Shown: one piece after another, positions 40,638 through 48,350 of the stretch | Layout: each line of letters opens with the position of its first letter | Numbering within the stretch: position 1 is the stretch's first letter | NCBI GenBank assembly: GCA_910578805.1 | Contig: CAJTRS010000014.1 | Span: forward strand, 1 to 50,842 | DNA from: an uncultured Muribaculaceae bacterium | GTDB lineage: Bacteria > Bacteroidota > Bacteroidia > Bacteroidales > Muribaculaceae | Direction of reading: 5' to 3' | DNA: 50,842 nucleotides | Position numbers and translations under genes: made by a program | The notes under the pieces: generated by a model | Told to the model about the DNA's origin: nothing | The model's database searches: none | The model's input: only the letters and a program-made list of their open reading frames with translations

Positions 40638-41069
40638 TTAATTGTTGAGATTTTCGCGGGCTTTAAACGCTATGGCATAGAGGCGCATCTGCTTCACCAT
40701 GGCCACCAATCCGTTGCTGCGGGTGGGCGACAGGTTTTCGGCAAGTCCTATGCGGTCTATGAAATAGAGGTCTGCGTCGATGATTTCATTAGGTGTATGG
40801 TCGCTAAGCACTTTTATGAGCAGGGAGATTATGCCTTTCACTATTATGGCATCGGAGTCGGCTGTGTAGTGGACTTTGCCGTCGCGCTCTTCGGCGGCAA
40901 GCCATACACGGCTCTGGCACCCTTCGATCAGATGCTCTGGTGTCTTATACTTTGTGTCGATGGGCGGAAGTGCGTTGCCGAGATCTATTATCATGGCATA
41001 GCGGTCCAGCCAGTCATCGACTTCCGAGAATTCCTCGATTATATCGTCTTGAATCTGATTGATTGTCAT
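40638..41069 (-). CDS. sufE: SufE-family sulfur acceptor protein
   Basis: Protein of 143 residues that takes persulfide sulfur from the cysteine desulfurase SufS and passes it to the SufBCD scaffold in Fe-S cluster assembly. The acceptor Cys is in HLIEGCQSRVWLAAE (about residue 51), on the exposed loop typical of SufE. ADSDAIIVKGIISLLIKVLS near residue 72 and FIDRIGLAENLSPTRSNGL near residue 104 match the family. It lies 25 nt after the QC-like gene and 16 nt before the POT gene; no suf genes are close. Confidence 0.93.
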   Translation of the reverse strand: MTINQIQDDIIEEFSEVDDWLDRYAMIIDLGNALPPIDTKYKTPEHLIEGCQSRVWLAAEERDGKVHYTADSDAIIVKGIISLLIKVLSDHTPNEIIDADLYFIDRIGLAENLSPTRSNGLVAMVKQMRLYAIAFKARENLNN

Positions 41070-41094
41070 TGTTGTGGTTTTGATTGTTGAGTAT

Positions 41095-42105
41095 TTATTT
41101 TATTGATGCGGATTCGCCGTATATCACATCGCACACGGTCTGTCCCACAGCCTTGAGCGTAGAGCGGTCAATGTGGGCCATGTCGTCGGCATGGGTGTGC
41201 CACGTAGGGGAGAAGCCTCCCTCGTAACATTCCACGATGTCGATTGTCGGAATTCCGGCCGCGTTGATAAACAGATGGTCATCGACCAGAGCTCCGCCAC
41301 GAGCGTTGATGAAGCGGTCGGCATAGGGCGATGCGGCCGCGGTGCTCCACACAAGGTCCACTATGTTGCGCGCATAGGCATCGGAGGTGTATTCGCGATA
41401 GAATTTCGCGCCGGTTCCTCCTACCATGTCGAGCAATATGCCATAGGCGGGGCGGTCGGTTTCGGTGTAAGGGTTGTGTGTGGCCCAGTATTGTGTGCCC
41501 AGACACCACGTGCGGTCGCTGTCGTGGCAGTAAGCTTCGGATATTTCAGGACTGTAGCCGTAGTCCTCGGCATCGACCAGCAGAAAGTCCACGCCGACCG
41601 GCGGTGTCTGGCGGCCTATGATACGGGCAAGCTCAAGTATCACTCCAACCCCGCTGGCACCGTCGTTGGCACCGGGAATAGGGGTGAAGCGCTTTTCGGG
41701 ATCAGGCTCGTTGTCGGCCCAAGGCCGGGTGTCGTAATGTGCGGCTATCAGCACTCTCCGCGGAGCGGAGGTGTTGAACCGTGCCATGATGTTGTCAATG
41801 GGGAGTACGGTTCCGTCAAATGCCGTCACCGATGCTTTCTGACGGGTAACTGTATCGGCACCGTGGCGTGTAAGCTCTGCGGCTATGAATTCGGCGCATG
41901 CCTTGTGGGGGGCTGTGCCCGGCACTCTCGGCCCGAAATTGACCTGTCGTTCCACGTAGGAATATGCGCTGTCGGCATCAAAAGCGGCTGCTATAGGAGC
42001 CGTTTCCGGATCGGAATGCACGGCTTCTGCGGCAGAACCTCCGGAGGCATTTCCCGAGCAGGCGCATAATGCGGCCATAAGTAGGGGGTATATCAATCGT
42101 GTCAT
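41095..42105 (-). CDS. Glutaminyl-peptide cyclotransferase-like M28 family lipoprotein
   Basis: Zn-dependent M28-fold protein of 336 residues. I choose the ATG at 42105: it opens a lipoprotein signal peptide (MTRLIYPLLMAALCACSG, lipobox Cys near residue 16) and leaves a leader of about 20 nt after the predicted promoter, whereas the upstream ATG at 42126 would sit at the transcription start. Zn-ligand motifs are IPGANDGASGVG (Asp), LLVDAEDYG (Glu) and TWHTHADD (His). One-ligand-per-motif spacing and NFGPRVPGTAPH match the type II glutaminyl cyclases of Bacteroidetes such as the Porphyromonas enzyme. It would convert N-terminal Gln of exported proteins to pyroglutamate; an aminopeptidase role is the alternative. 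Confidence 0.85.
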   Translation of the reverse strand: MTRLIYPLLMAALCACSGNASGGSAAEAVHSDPETAPIAAAFDADSAYSYVERQVNFGPRVPGTAPHKACAEFIAAELTRHGADTVTRQKASVTAFDGTVLPIDNIMARFNTSAPRRVLIAAHYDTRPWADNEPDPEKRFTPIPGANDGASGVGVILELARIIGRQTPPVGVDFLLVDAEDYGYSPEISEAYCHDSDRTWCLGTQYWATHNPYTETDRPAYGILLDMVGGTGAKFYREYTSDAYARNIVDLVWSTAAASPYADRFINARGGALVDDHLFINAAGIPTIDIVECYEGGFSPTWHTHADDMAHIDRSTLKAVGQTVCDVIYGESASIK

Positions 42106-42130
42106 TATATTGATGGTTGTATCCAAATTA

Positions 42131-42138
42131 CAAAGTTA
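42131..42138 (-). promoter_or_regulatory. -7 promoter element of the QC-sufE-POT operon
   Basis: The complement of CAAAGTTA gives TAACTTTG on the minus strand, fitting TAnnTTTG. The start point should fall near 42124, which supports the ATG at 42105 as the translation start. Confidence 0.55.
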
Positions 42139-42234
42139 CGAACTCACCGCGTAAATCACCGACAAGAAGCGGGAGCCTATCTATAAAATATGTTAAAGCG
42201 CGTGGAGGCAAAATGTGTGGACGCCATTAAGGAG

Positions 42235-42242
42235 TATCTTTG
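42235..42242 (+). promoter_or_regulatory. -7 promoter element of ligA
   Basis: TATCTTTG lies 17 nt before the ligA ATG, leaving a very short leader of about 10 nt. No good TTTG in the -33 position. Confidence 0.55.
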
Positions 42243-42259
42243 CTTAAAATTGTAATGAC

Positions 42260-44275
42260 ATGACACCTGATATGGATTCCGTGAAGCAGCGAATAGAAAT
42301 GCTGAGGGCGCAGCTTGACGAGCATAACAATAATTACTATGTGCTTAACGCCCCCACAATTTCCGATAAGGAGTTTGACGACATGATGCGTGAACTGGAG
42401 GAGCTTGAAAGGGCTTATCCGGAGTTTGACGATCCGTATTCTCCCACTCACCGCGTAGGCAGTGATCTGGCCAAGGGGTTCGAGCAGGTGCTTCATACGC
42501 GCCGCATGCTTTCGCTCGGCAATACGTACTCCATAGAAGAGGTCGATGACTTTGTGCACCGTTGTCGAGAGGCACTGCCCGGTGAGGATATGGCCATAGT
42601 CGGGGAGATGAAGTTTGACGGCACCTCCATATCGCTGCATTATCGTGACGGGCGTCTGGTCAGGGCTGTTACCCGCGGTGACGGCGAGCGAGGCGATGTG
42701 GTTACCGACAATGTCATCACCATACGCAGTATTCCATTGCAGTTGCGTGGCACAGGTTGGCCGCGGGAGTTTGAGATTCGTGGCGAGATAGTGTTGCCGT
42801 GGCGAGAATTTGACCGTCTTAACGCCGAGCGTCAGTTTAACGAGGAGCCGTTGTTTGCCAATCCGCGCAATGCGGCTTCCGGCACGCTTAAAATGCAGAA
42901 TTCTGCCGAAGTGGCTCGCCGCGGACTCGATGCCTATTTCTATTATTTGCTTGGTGAAGACCTGCCTTACGACAATCATTTCGATAATATGACAGCAGCC
43001 CGCAGCTGGGGGTTCAAGGTGTCCGATGCCATGAAACGGTTGCACGGCATAGATGATGTGGACGGTTATATACGTTATTGGGATTCGGCTCGCAAGGAAC
43101 TTCCGGTGGCCACGGACGGATTGGTGTTTAAAGTCGATTCTTTGCGCCAGCAGCTCAATCTCGGGTTTACGGCCAAGAGTCCGCGTTGGGCCATAGCATA
43201 TAAGTTTCAGGCCGAAAGGGCTCTTACACGTCTTGATTCGGTATCGTTTGAGGTGGGACGCATGGGGGTGATCACCCCGGTGGCCAATCTGGAGCCTGTG
43301 TTGCTGTCAGGAACGGTAGTGAAGCGTGCATCGCTTCATAATGAGGATATCATGCGACAGCTGGACCTCCACGACGGCGACATGCTGTATGTGGAAAAAG
43401 GGGGCGAGATCATACCCAAGATCACCGGTGTCGATGTGGCGTCGCGTTTAGACGGTAGCTCTCCTGTGAAATTTGTCACGCACTGTCCGGCCTGCGGCTC
43501 AGCGTTGGTGAGAGCCGAAGGGGAGGCCTCGTGGGTATGCCCCGACAAATACGGTTGTCCGCCGCAGATAGTGGGGCGCATAGAGCACTATGTGGGGCGC
43601 CGTATGATGGATATAGAAGGAATAGGCGGGGAGACGGCGCAGATACTTTATGACGCCGGGCTTATAAAAAATGCCGCCGATATATACACCTTGCAGCCTC
43701 AGGATATCATGAAACTCGCACGGTTCGGTCCGCGCAGTGCCGACCGCATAATGGAAGGTGCCGAGGCCAGCAAGTCGGTGCCGTTTGACCGTGTGGTGTA
43801 TGCACTTTCCATACCTTTTGTGGGGGAGACCGTGGCAAAGAAAGTGGCCCGTGCCTGCGGTGACATAGATACCCTTATGTCCATGACCGTGGATCAGCTT
43901 ATCGGGATTGATGACATTGGGCCGCGTATAGCCCAGAGCATTGTGGAGTATTTTGCGGTGCCGTCCAATGTGGAGATCGTGGAGCGTCTCAGGTCGTACG
44001 GTGTGCAGATGTCCATGCCAAAAGCCGATGACAGTGGTCGCAGCGACAGGCTTGCCGGCAAAACCATAGTGATAAGCGGTACGTTCTCCCGGCATTCACG
44101 CGATGAATACAAGGATATGATAGAACTCCACGGCGGTAAAAATTCGGGGTCGATATCCAAAAAGACCGATTTTCTGCTCGCCGGTGAAAATATGGGACCG
44201 GCAAAAATGGAAAAAGCCGCTAAACTCGGTGTGTCCGTAATCGGTGAAGACGAATTTCTTGCCATGCTTGAATGA
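42260..44275 (+). CDS. ligA: NAD-dependent DNA ligase
   Basis: Protein of 671 residues, the usual length, joining nicks in replication and repair. The Ia domain is N-terminal (NNNYYVLNAPTISDKEFDDM). The adenylated Lys is in GEMKFDGTSISLHY (about residue 118). DGLVFKVDSLRQQ near residue 286 is a further nucleotidyltransferase motif. The Zn finger uses CPACGSAL (about residue 411) and CPDKYGCP (about residue 426). Helix-hairpin-helix repeats cover about residues 450-585, and a BRCT domain (GKTIVISGTFSRHSRDEYKD) ends the protein. It is divergent from the QC-like operon. Confidence 0.97.
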   Translation: MTPDMDSVKQRIEMLRAQLDEHNNNYYVLNAPTISDKEFDDMMRELEELERAYPEFDDPYSPTHRVGSDLAKGFEQVLHTRRMLSLGNTYSIEEVDDFVHRCREALPGEDMAIVGEMKFDGTSISLHYRDGRLVRAVTRGDGERGDVVTDNVITIRSIPLQLRGTGWPREFEIRGEIVLPWREFDRLNAERQFNEEPLFANPRNAASGTLKMQNSAEVARRGLDAYFYYLLGEDLPYDNHFDNMTAARSWGFKVSDAMKRLHGIDDVDGYIRYWDSARKELPVATDGLVFKVDSLRQQLNLGFTAKSPRWAIAYKFQAERALTRLDSVSFEVGRMGVITPVANLEPVLLSGTVVKRASLHNEDIMRQLDLHDGDMLYVEKGGEIIPKITGVDVASRLDGSSPVKFVTHCPACGSALVRAEGEASWVCPDKYGCPPQIVGRIEHYVGRRMMDIEGIGGETAQILYDAGLIKNAADIYTLQPQDIMKLARFGPRSADRIMEGAEASKSVPFDRVVYALSIPFVGETVAKKVARACGDIDTLMSMTVDQLIGIDDIGPRIAQSIVEYFAVPSNVEIVERLRSYGVQMSMPKADDSGRSDRLAGKTIVISGTFSRHSRDEYKDMIELHGGKNSGSISKKTDFLLAGENMGPAKMEKAAKLGVSVIGEDEFLAMLE

Positions 44276-44295
44276 TGTGGTAAAATTTGCGCATG

Positions 44296-44327
44296 GTTGT
44301 GCAGGCGAAATATTTTTTGTAGGTTTG
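44296..44327 (+). promoter_or_regulatory. Promoter of the outer membrane beta-barrel gene
   Basis: The -7 element TAGGTTTG is at 44320-44327, with GTTG at 44296-44299 in the -33 position, 20 nt apart. The start point would be about 18 nt before the ATG. Confidence 0.65.
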
Positions 44328-44352
44328 CAAATAAAATTAACTGTTTATAACT

Positions 44353-44958
44353 ATGAGAAGACTTAATCTTTTATGGATTGTGGGCATTGTGGCCATTCTC
44401 GGCTCGGTAATGCCTGCTCAGGCGCAGCTTCGGTTCGGTCTGAAGGCCGGTGTGGCTGTCAATTCACTGCATTTCAACACCTCCACGTTTGACAGCGATA
44501 ACCGTGCCGGATTCACCGGCGGCGCGATGCTGGAATTCACGGCACCTGTGATCGGATTGGGCATGGACGTGAGTGTCATGTATGTGCGCCGTAACACGGC
44601 GTGGTTGGAGGAAAACGGTATAGCACGCGACAACCGCGACTACATAGATGTGCCCCTCAATCTGAAATGGAAAATCAACGTTCCGCTGATCAACAAGATT
44701 GTCAGGCCGTTTGTCACCACGGGTCCGAGTTTCTCGTTCCTTACGAGTAAGAAGGTAATAAATGAGGTTTATAAGAACCGCTCTTTCGATACGGCATGGA
44801 ACTTCGGTTTCGGTGTGGAGTTGTTCACGAAAGTTCAGGTAGGTGCCAATTATGGTCTCGGCCTTACCAAGGCTCTCAAGGCGACAGGCCTTACCGGCAC
44901 TTCCAATATCGACGGGCGTAACCGTTACTGGACCATTACTGCCGCATATCTGTTCTGA
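44353..44958 (+). CDS. Outer membrane beta-barrel protein (PorT-like family)
   Basis: Secreted protein of 201 residues. The signal peptide ends PAQAQ, so signal peptidase I cleavage after AQA leaves Gln at the new N-terminus (about residue 26). The mature part, starting QLRFGLKAGVAVNSLHF, has alternating strands (FTGGAMLEFTAP, LGMDVSVMYVR, DVPLNLKWK, FVTTGPSFSF) and ends in YWTITAAYLF with a C-terminal Phe, all typical of small eight-to-ten-stranded outer membrane barrels in Bacteroidetes. Function unknown. It has its own promoter and a strong terminator, so it is monocistronic. Confidence 0.85.
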   Translation: MRRLNLLWIVGIVAILGSVMPAQAQLRFGLKAGVAVNSLHFNTSTFDSDNRAGFTGGAMLEFTAPVIGLGMDVSVMYVRRNTAWLEENGIARDNRDYIDVPLNLKWKINVPLINKIVRPFVTTGPSFSFLTSKKVINEVYKNRSFDTAWNFGFGVELFTKVQVGANYGLGLTKALKATGLTGTSNIDGRNRYWTITAAYLF

Positions 44959-44983
44959 CAGCAAGCCGCTTGCACATATATCG

Positions 44984-45017
44984 GGCACGGGAATCAACTC
45001 CCGTGCCTGTTTTTTTT
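44984..45017 (+). terminator. Intrinsic terminator of the beta-barrel gene
   Basis: A perfect 9-bp stem GGCACGGGA/TCCCGTGCC with a 6-nt ATCAAC loop, followed by an eight-T run. Canonical rho-independent form. Confidence 0.9.
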
Positions 45018-45087
45018 CAGAGCCGTGCAATTTTTATGAAAAAGCGGAGTCTAATAATATGTGAAACTCTATGACAAGTGACAGCTG

Positions 45088-45576
45088 ATGGCAGAACCCG
45101 GACATACGGATAAGTTCATGGAAATCATCAATCGGTACAATGCACTGATATATAAGGTGTGTTATATGTATGCCGATGATGATGAACATCTTAAGGACCT
45201 GTACCAGGAGGTTTCAGCCAATATATGGCAGGGAATGCCTGGGTTCAGAGCCGAATCGGGTGTCTCCACCTGGATATATAGAGTGGCCATAAACACATGT
45301 GTGTCTTATTTCCGTCGTCATGGACGTCAGTCCGAGTCGCTCAGGTTCGATGATTCGGCCTATAGTGTGGTGGATTCTTACGATGAACGTTCGCACCAGT
45401 TGCGTGAGATGTATGAGATGATCGGCCGCCTCGGAAAGATAGACAAGGCTGTGGTGATGTTGTGGCTTGACGGTCACAGTTATGATGAGATCGCCGATGT
45501 TACCGGTTTGAGCCGGGCAAATGTGGCTTCGAGGCTTCACAGAGCCAAACAGAGGCTGATCGATGATAAGGTTTAA
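45088..45576 (+). CDS. ECF-type RNA polymerase sigma factor
   Basis: Sigma-70 family protein of 162 residues with only regions 2 and 4. Region 2 spans about residues 10-75 (DDDEHLKDLYQEVSANIWQG and FRAESGVSTWIYRVAINTCV, the -10 recognition part). Region 4 is at about residues 110-160 (GKIDKAVVMLWLDGHSYDEI and TGLSRANVASRLHRAKQRL, a helix-turn-helix). The downstream gene encodes a two-to-four-helix membrane protein that may act as its regulator. The target promoter is unknown. No TAnnTTTG box was seen upstream. Confidence 0.92.
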   Translation: MAEPGHTDKFMEIINRYNALIYKVCYMYADDDEHLKDLYQEVSANIWQGMPGFRAESGVSTWIYRVAINTCVSYFRRHGRQSESLRFDDSAYSVVDSYDERSHQLREMYEMIGRLGKIDKAVVMLWLDGHSYDEIADVTGLSRANVASRLHRAKQRLIDDKV

Positions 45577-45598
45577 ATTTATAATTATTCCTGTGAGT

Positions 45599-46141
45599 AT
45601 GGATTTGGAACAACTTAGACAAAAATGGCAGGGTCTTGATTCGGACCATAGCCTTGATGTTGAAAACATAAGCTATATTAATGAGGTGAAGACTCATTCG
45701 CGTATAGGGCGTCTGCGCAGATATTTTGCCGTGATGTCAGTGGTGGCGCTTCTATGGGTGGCATTGTTTCCGATAGTATTGTGGAACATGGAGGTGCCTC
45801 GTTTTATAATCATATACGGAGCGGTGTTTTTTGCCGTAATGGGCGTGATGATTATTTTTGTTTACCGGAGTCTGAAAGTTTTGGATCCCGGTCGGCAGAC
45901 TGTGGTGGAAGCTCTGCAGACAGTATGCCGGGTGCAGGTTCTGCGACGTATTCACCGTCAGGTGGGCTATCTGATGGCTCTGCCGTTACTGGCTGTTATG
46001 ATATATTATTTCTATATGATAAGCATGCCTATGTTTTACGGCGGGCTGGCCGGGGCTGTTATAGGGCTTTGCATAGGTGTAGTCAACGACCGCAAAGCCT
46101 CACGACTTATAGCATCGATCCGTTCCGAACTCGAGATGTGA
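45599..46141 (+). CDS. Membrane protein of unknown function, co-transcribed with the ECF sigma factor
   Basis: Protein of 180 residues. A short cytoplasmic-looking N-terminus (MDLEQLRQKWQGLDSDHSLD) resembles the start of small proteins that follow ECF sigma genes in Bacteroides. Four hydrophobic segments follow in two pairs: about residues 43-61 and 66-85, then 122-140 and 144-160. It may be an unconventional anti-sigma factor, but no anti-sigma domain is recognised. An alternative start at 45563 would overlap the sigma gene by 14 nt and add 12 residues; I prefer 45599 because of the conserved-looking MDLEQL. Confidence 0.7.
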   Translation: MDLEQLRQKWQGLDSDHSLDVENISYINEVKTHSRIGRLRRYFAVMSVVALLWVALFPIVLWNMEVPRFIIIYGAVFFAVMGVMIIFVYRSLKVLDPGRQTVVEALQTVCRVQVLRRIHRQVGYLMALPLLAVMIYYFYMISMPMFYGGLAGAVIGLCIGVVNDRKASRLIASIRSELEM

Positions 46142-46170
46142 TTGATTTCTCGGAATTTTTTATAAATTTG
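46141..46170 (+). promoter_or_regulatory. Promoter of the BadF-type kinase gene
   Basis: The -7 element TAAATTTG is at 46163-46170, with ATTG at 46141-46144, 18 nt upstream. The leader is about 27 nt. Confidence 0.6.
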
Positions 46171-46203
46171 CATTCGGCGTGTCAGATCATGCCGGATTAG
46201 CCG

Positions 46204-47055
46204 ATGATACTTATAGCCGATGCCGGAAGTACGAAAGTGCATTGGGTCATGCTCGAAAAAGGGCGTGAGCCGGTGGAGTTCCGCAGCAGCAGTCTGAATC
46301 CACTTATCTTGTCGGAGGAGGATATCCGCGGGCGCATAAAAGAAGAGGTCCTGCCGCAGTTGTCCGGTAGGGTGCCGCGTAAAATACGGTTTTATGGAGC
46401 CGGTTGCATTCCTGAAGTAGTGCCACAGATGGAGCGTGTGATTGCAGAGACTACCGGCTGTGACTGTTGTCGGGTGGAGTCCGATATGCTTGGTGCGGCT
46501 CGCGCGCTTTGCGGTGACGTTCCGGGTGTAGCCTGTGTGATAGGCACCGGTTCAAACAGTTGTCTGTACGACGGCCGTAATATAACCGACAATATACCAC
46601 CGCTCGGCTACATATTGGGCGACGAGGGGTCGGGTGCGTCTATCGGACGCAGGCTCGCCGGCGATATCTACAAGCGTCAGTTGCCGGCAGATATATGCTC
46701 CTGTTTCGAGCGATGGCTCGGAATGGATCGTGGCGAACTGATCGGCATGGTATATCGCGGACAGGAGCCCAACAAGTTTCTAGCATCTTTTACCCGTTTT
46801 ATAGCCGCCCATATTGACAGGGTGGAATTGCGGTCGTTGGTTACCGATGAGTTTGTGCGGTTTTTGCGCAGGAATGTGGCCATGTACGGTATCAGTGACG
46901 GCATGGCTATATACTTTACCGGTTCTGTGGCCTGGTGTTTCCGTCAGCAGTTGCTTGATGCGTTGGACTGCTGCGGTATGGTGTGCGGCGGCATAGTGCG
47001 CGAGCCCATGAACGGTCTGGTTGATTATCACACGCGCCATGATATAAATCCGTAA
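46204..47055 (+). CDS. BadF/BadG/BcrA/BcrD-type ATPase, probable N-acetylglucosamine kinase-like
   Basis: ASKHA-fold protein of 283 residues. The first phosphate loop is ILIADAGSTKVHWVML at the N-terminus; the second is CVIGTGSNSCLYDG near residue 113, followed by GYILGDEGSGASIGRRL near residue 136, typical of GlcNAc kinases in this family. YFTGSVAWCFRQQLLDAL near residue 238 is the adenosine loop region. It probably phosphorylates an amino sugar recovered from glycans or peptidoglycan. It has its own promoter; serB follows 34 nt later without one. Confidence 0.85.
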   Translation: MILIADAGSTKVHWVMLEKGREPVEFRSSSLNPLILSEEDIRGRIKEEVLPQLSGRVPRKIRFYGAGCIPEVVPQMERVIAETTGCDCCRVESDMLGAARALCGDVPGVACVIGTGSNSCLYDGRNITDNIPPLGYILGDEGSGASIGRRLAGDIYKRQLPADICSCFERWLGMDRGELIGMVYRGQEPNKFLASFTRFIAAHIDRVELRSLVTDEFVRFLRRNVAMYGISDGMAIYFTGSVAWCFRQQLLDALDCCGMVCGGIVREPMNGLVDYHTRHDINP

Positions 47056-47089
47056 TATATAAGTTCAATCATAAATATAATAGATCAGC

Positions 47090-48328
47090 ATGTCAGTCAT
47101 CAAATCACAATCACCGCAGGTGGAGCTAATAATGATCAATATCACCGGCTATGACCGTCCGGGTGTGACGGCGGCTCTGTCGGATATCCTCGCCAAGTAC
47201 GATGCCCGCATATTGGATATCGGCCAGGCCGATATCCATCACAATCTTTCGTTGGGGCTGCTTATCAAGACTGACAGCTCTGTGTCGGGAGATATAATGA
47301 AAGACCTTCTCTTCAAGGGTTATGAGATGAACGTGAAGGTGCGTTTTTCGCCGGTTGAGGAGGCCGATTACAACGAGTGGGTGAACATGCAGGGCAAGGA
47401 CCGATGGATAATAACAATCCTCGGCCGCCGACTGACAGCGCGCCATATAGCATTGGTAAGCAAGGTGGTGGCAGAGCAAAACCTTAATATAGACAGCATA
47501 CAGCGTCTTACCGGCCGCATGCCTCTGAAAGACCAGGAGGAGGCACTGCGGAAATCATGTGTGGAATTTTCCGTGCGCGGCAATCCCACCGACCACAGCC
47601 GCATGCAGCAACAGTTCATGCATATAGCATCGAAAGAGGAAGTGGACATATCACTGCAGGAGGATACTATGTTCCGCCGCTGCCGCCGACTGGTGTGTTT
47701 CGATATGGACAGCACTTTGATAGGGACTGAAGTTATCGACGAACTTGCCGAACGGGCCGGAGTAGGTGACAAGGTCAGGGCGATCACCGAACGCGCCATG
47801 AGAGGCGAGATCGATTTTTGTGAGAGTTTCACCGAACGGGTGGCTCTGCTAAAAGGTCTTGACGAGAGCGTGATGAGGGAGATTGCCGAAAATCTGCCTA
47901 TAACCGAGGGGGTTGACCGAATGATGACCGTGCTGAAACGCACCGGTTACAAGACGGCTATCCTTTCGGGCGGTTTTACATATTTCGGCAATTATCTGAA
48001 ACAGAAGTTCGGGTTTGACTATGTGTATGCCAACGATCTGGAGATAGTTGACGGTAAACTTACGGGCCGGTATGTGGGCGATATCGTAGATGGCAAGCGC
48101 AAAGCCGAGTTGCTCAGACTCATAGCTCAGGTGGAGAACCTCAATATCAAGCAGACCATAGCCGTGGGTGACGGTGCCAACGACCTGCCCATGCTTGCTA
48201 CGGCCGGACTGGGTATAGCCTTCCATGCCAAACCCAAAGTGAAAGCCACTGCCGGACAGTCGCTCTCTACCATAGGTCTTGACGGAATACTCTACTTCCT
48301 CGGATTCAAGGATTCGTTCATCGGCTGA
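47090..48328 (+). CDS. serB: Phosphoserine phosphatase with N-terminal ACT domains
   Basis: Protein of 412 residues that dephosphorylates O-phosphoserine, the last step of serine synthesis. Two ACT-like regulatory domains form the N-terminal half (IMINITGYDRPGVTAALSDI at about residues 14-33, and WIITILGRRLTARHIALVSK at about residues 105-124), consistent with serine feedback. The HAD catalytic part has the nucleophile motif VCFDMDSTLIGTEVIDELAE (about residues 203-222), AILSGGFTYFG near residue 289 and VGDGANDLPML near residue 363. It converges on uvrA, 22 nt between stops. Product and glyA function are linked through serine. Confidence 0.95.
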   Translation: MSVIKSQSPQVELIMINITGYDRPGVTAALSDILAKYDARILDIGQADIHHNLSLGLLIKTDSSVSGDIMKDLLFKGYEMNVKVRFSPVEEADYNEWVNMQGKDRWIITILGRRLTARHIALVSKVVAEQNLNIDSIQRLTGRMPLKDQEEALRKSCVEFSVRGNPTDHSRMQQQFMHIASKEEVDISLQEDTMFRRCRRLVCFDMDSTLIGTEVIDELAERAGVGDKVRAITERAMRGEIDFCESFTERVALLKGLDESVMREIAENLPITEGVDRMMTVLKRTGYKTAILSGGFTYFGNYLKQKFGFDYVYANDLEIVDGKLTGRYVGDIVDGKRKAELLRLIAQVENLNIKQTIAVGDGANDLPMLATAGLGIAFHAKPKVKATAGQSLSTIGLDGILYFLGFKDSFIG

Positions 48329-48350
48329 CCGTCTTGGGGCGCCGGTGATT

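Noticed and set aside
41173..42069. Open frame of 298 codons on the plus strand
   Set aside because: Antisense to the QC-like lipoprotein gene, a shadow of a high-G+C coding frame.
42227..43045. Open frame of 272 codons on the minus strand
   Set aside because: It lies antisense to ligA, whose motifs are all intact. The translation is His/Gly/Leu-rich without recognisable domains, as expected from mirrored codon usage.
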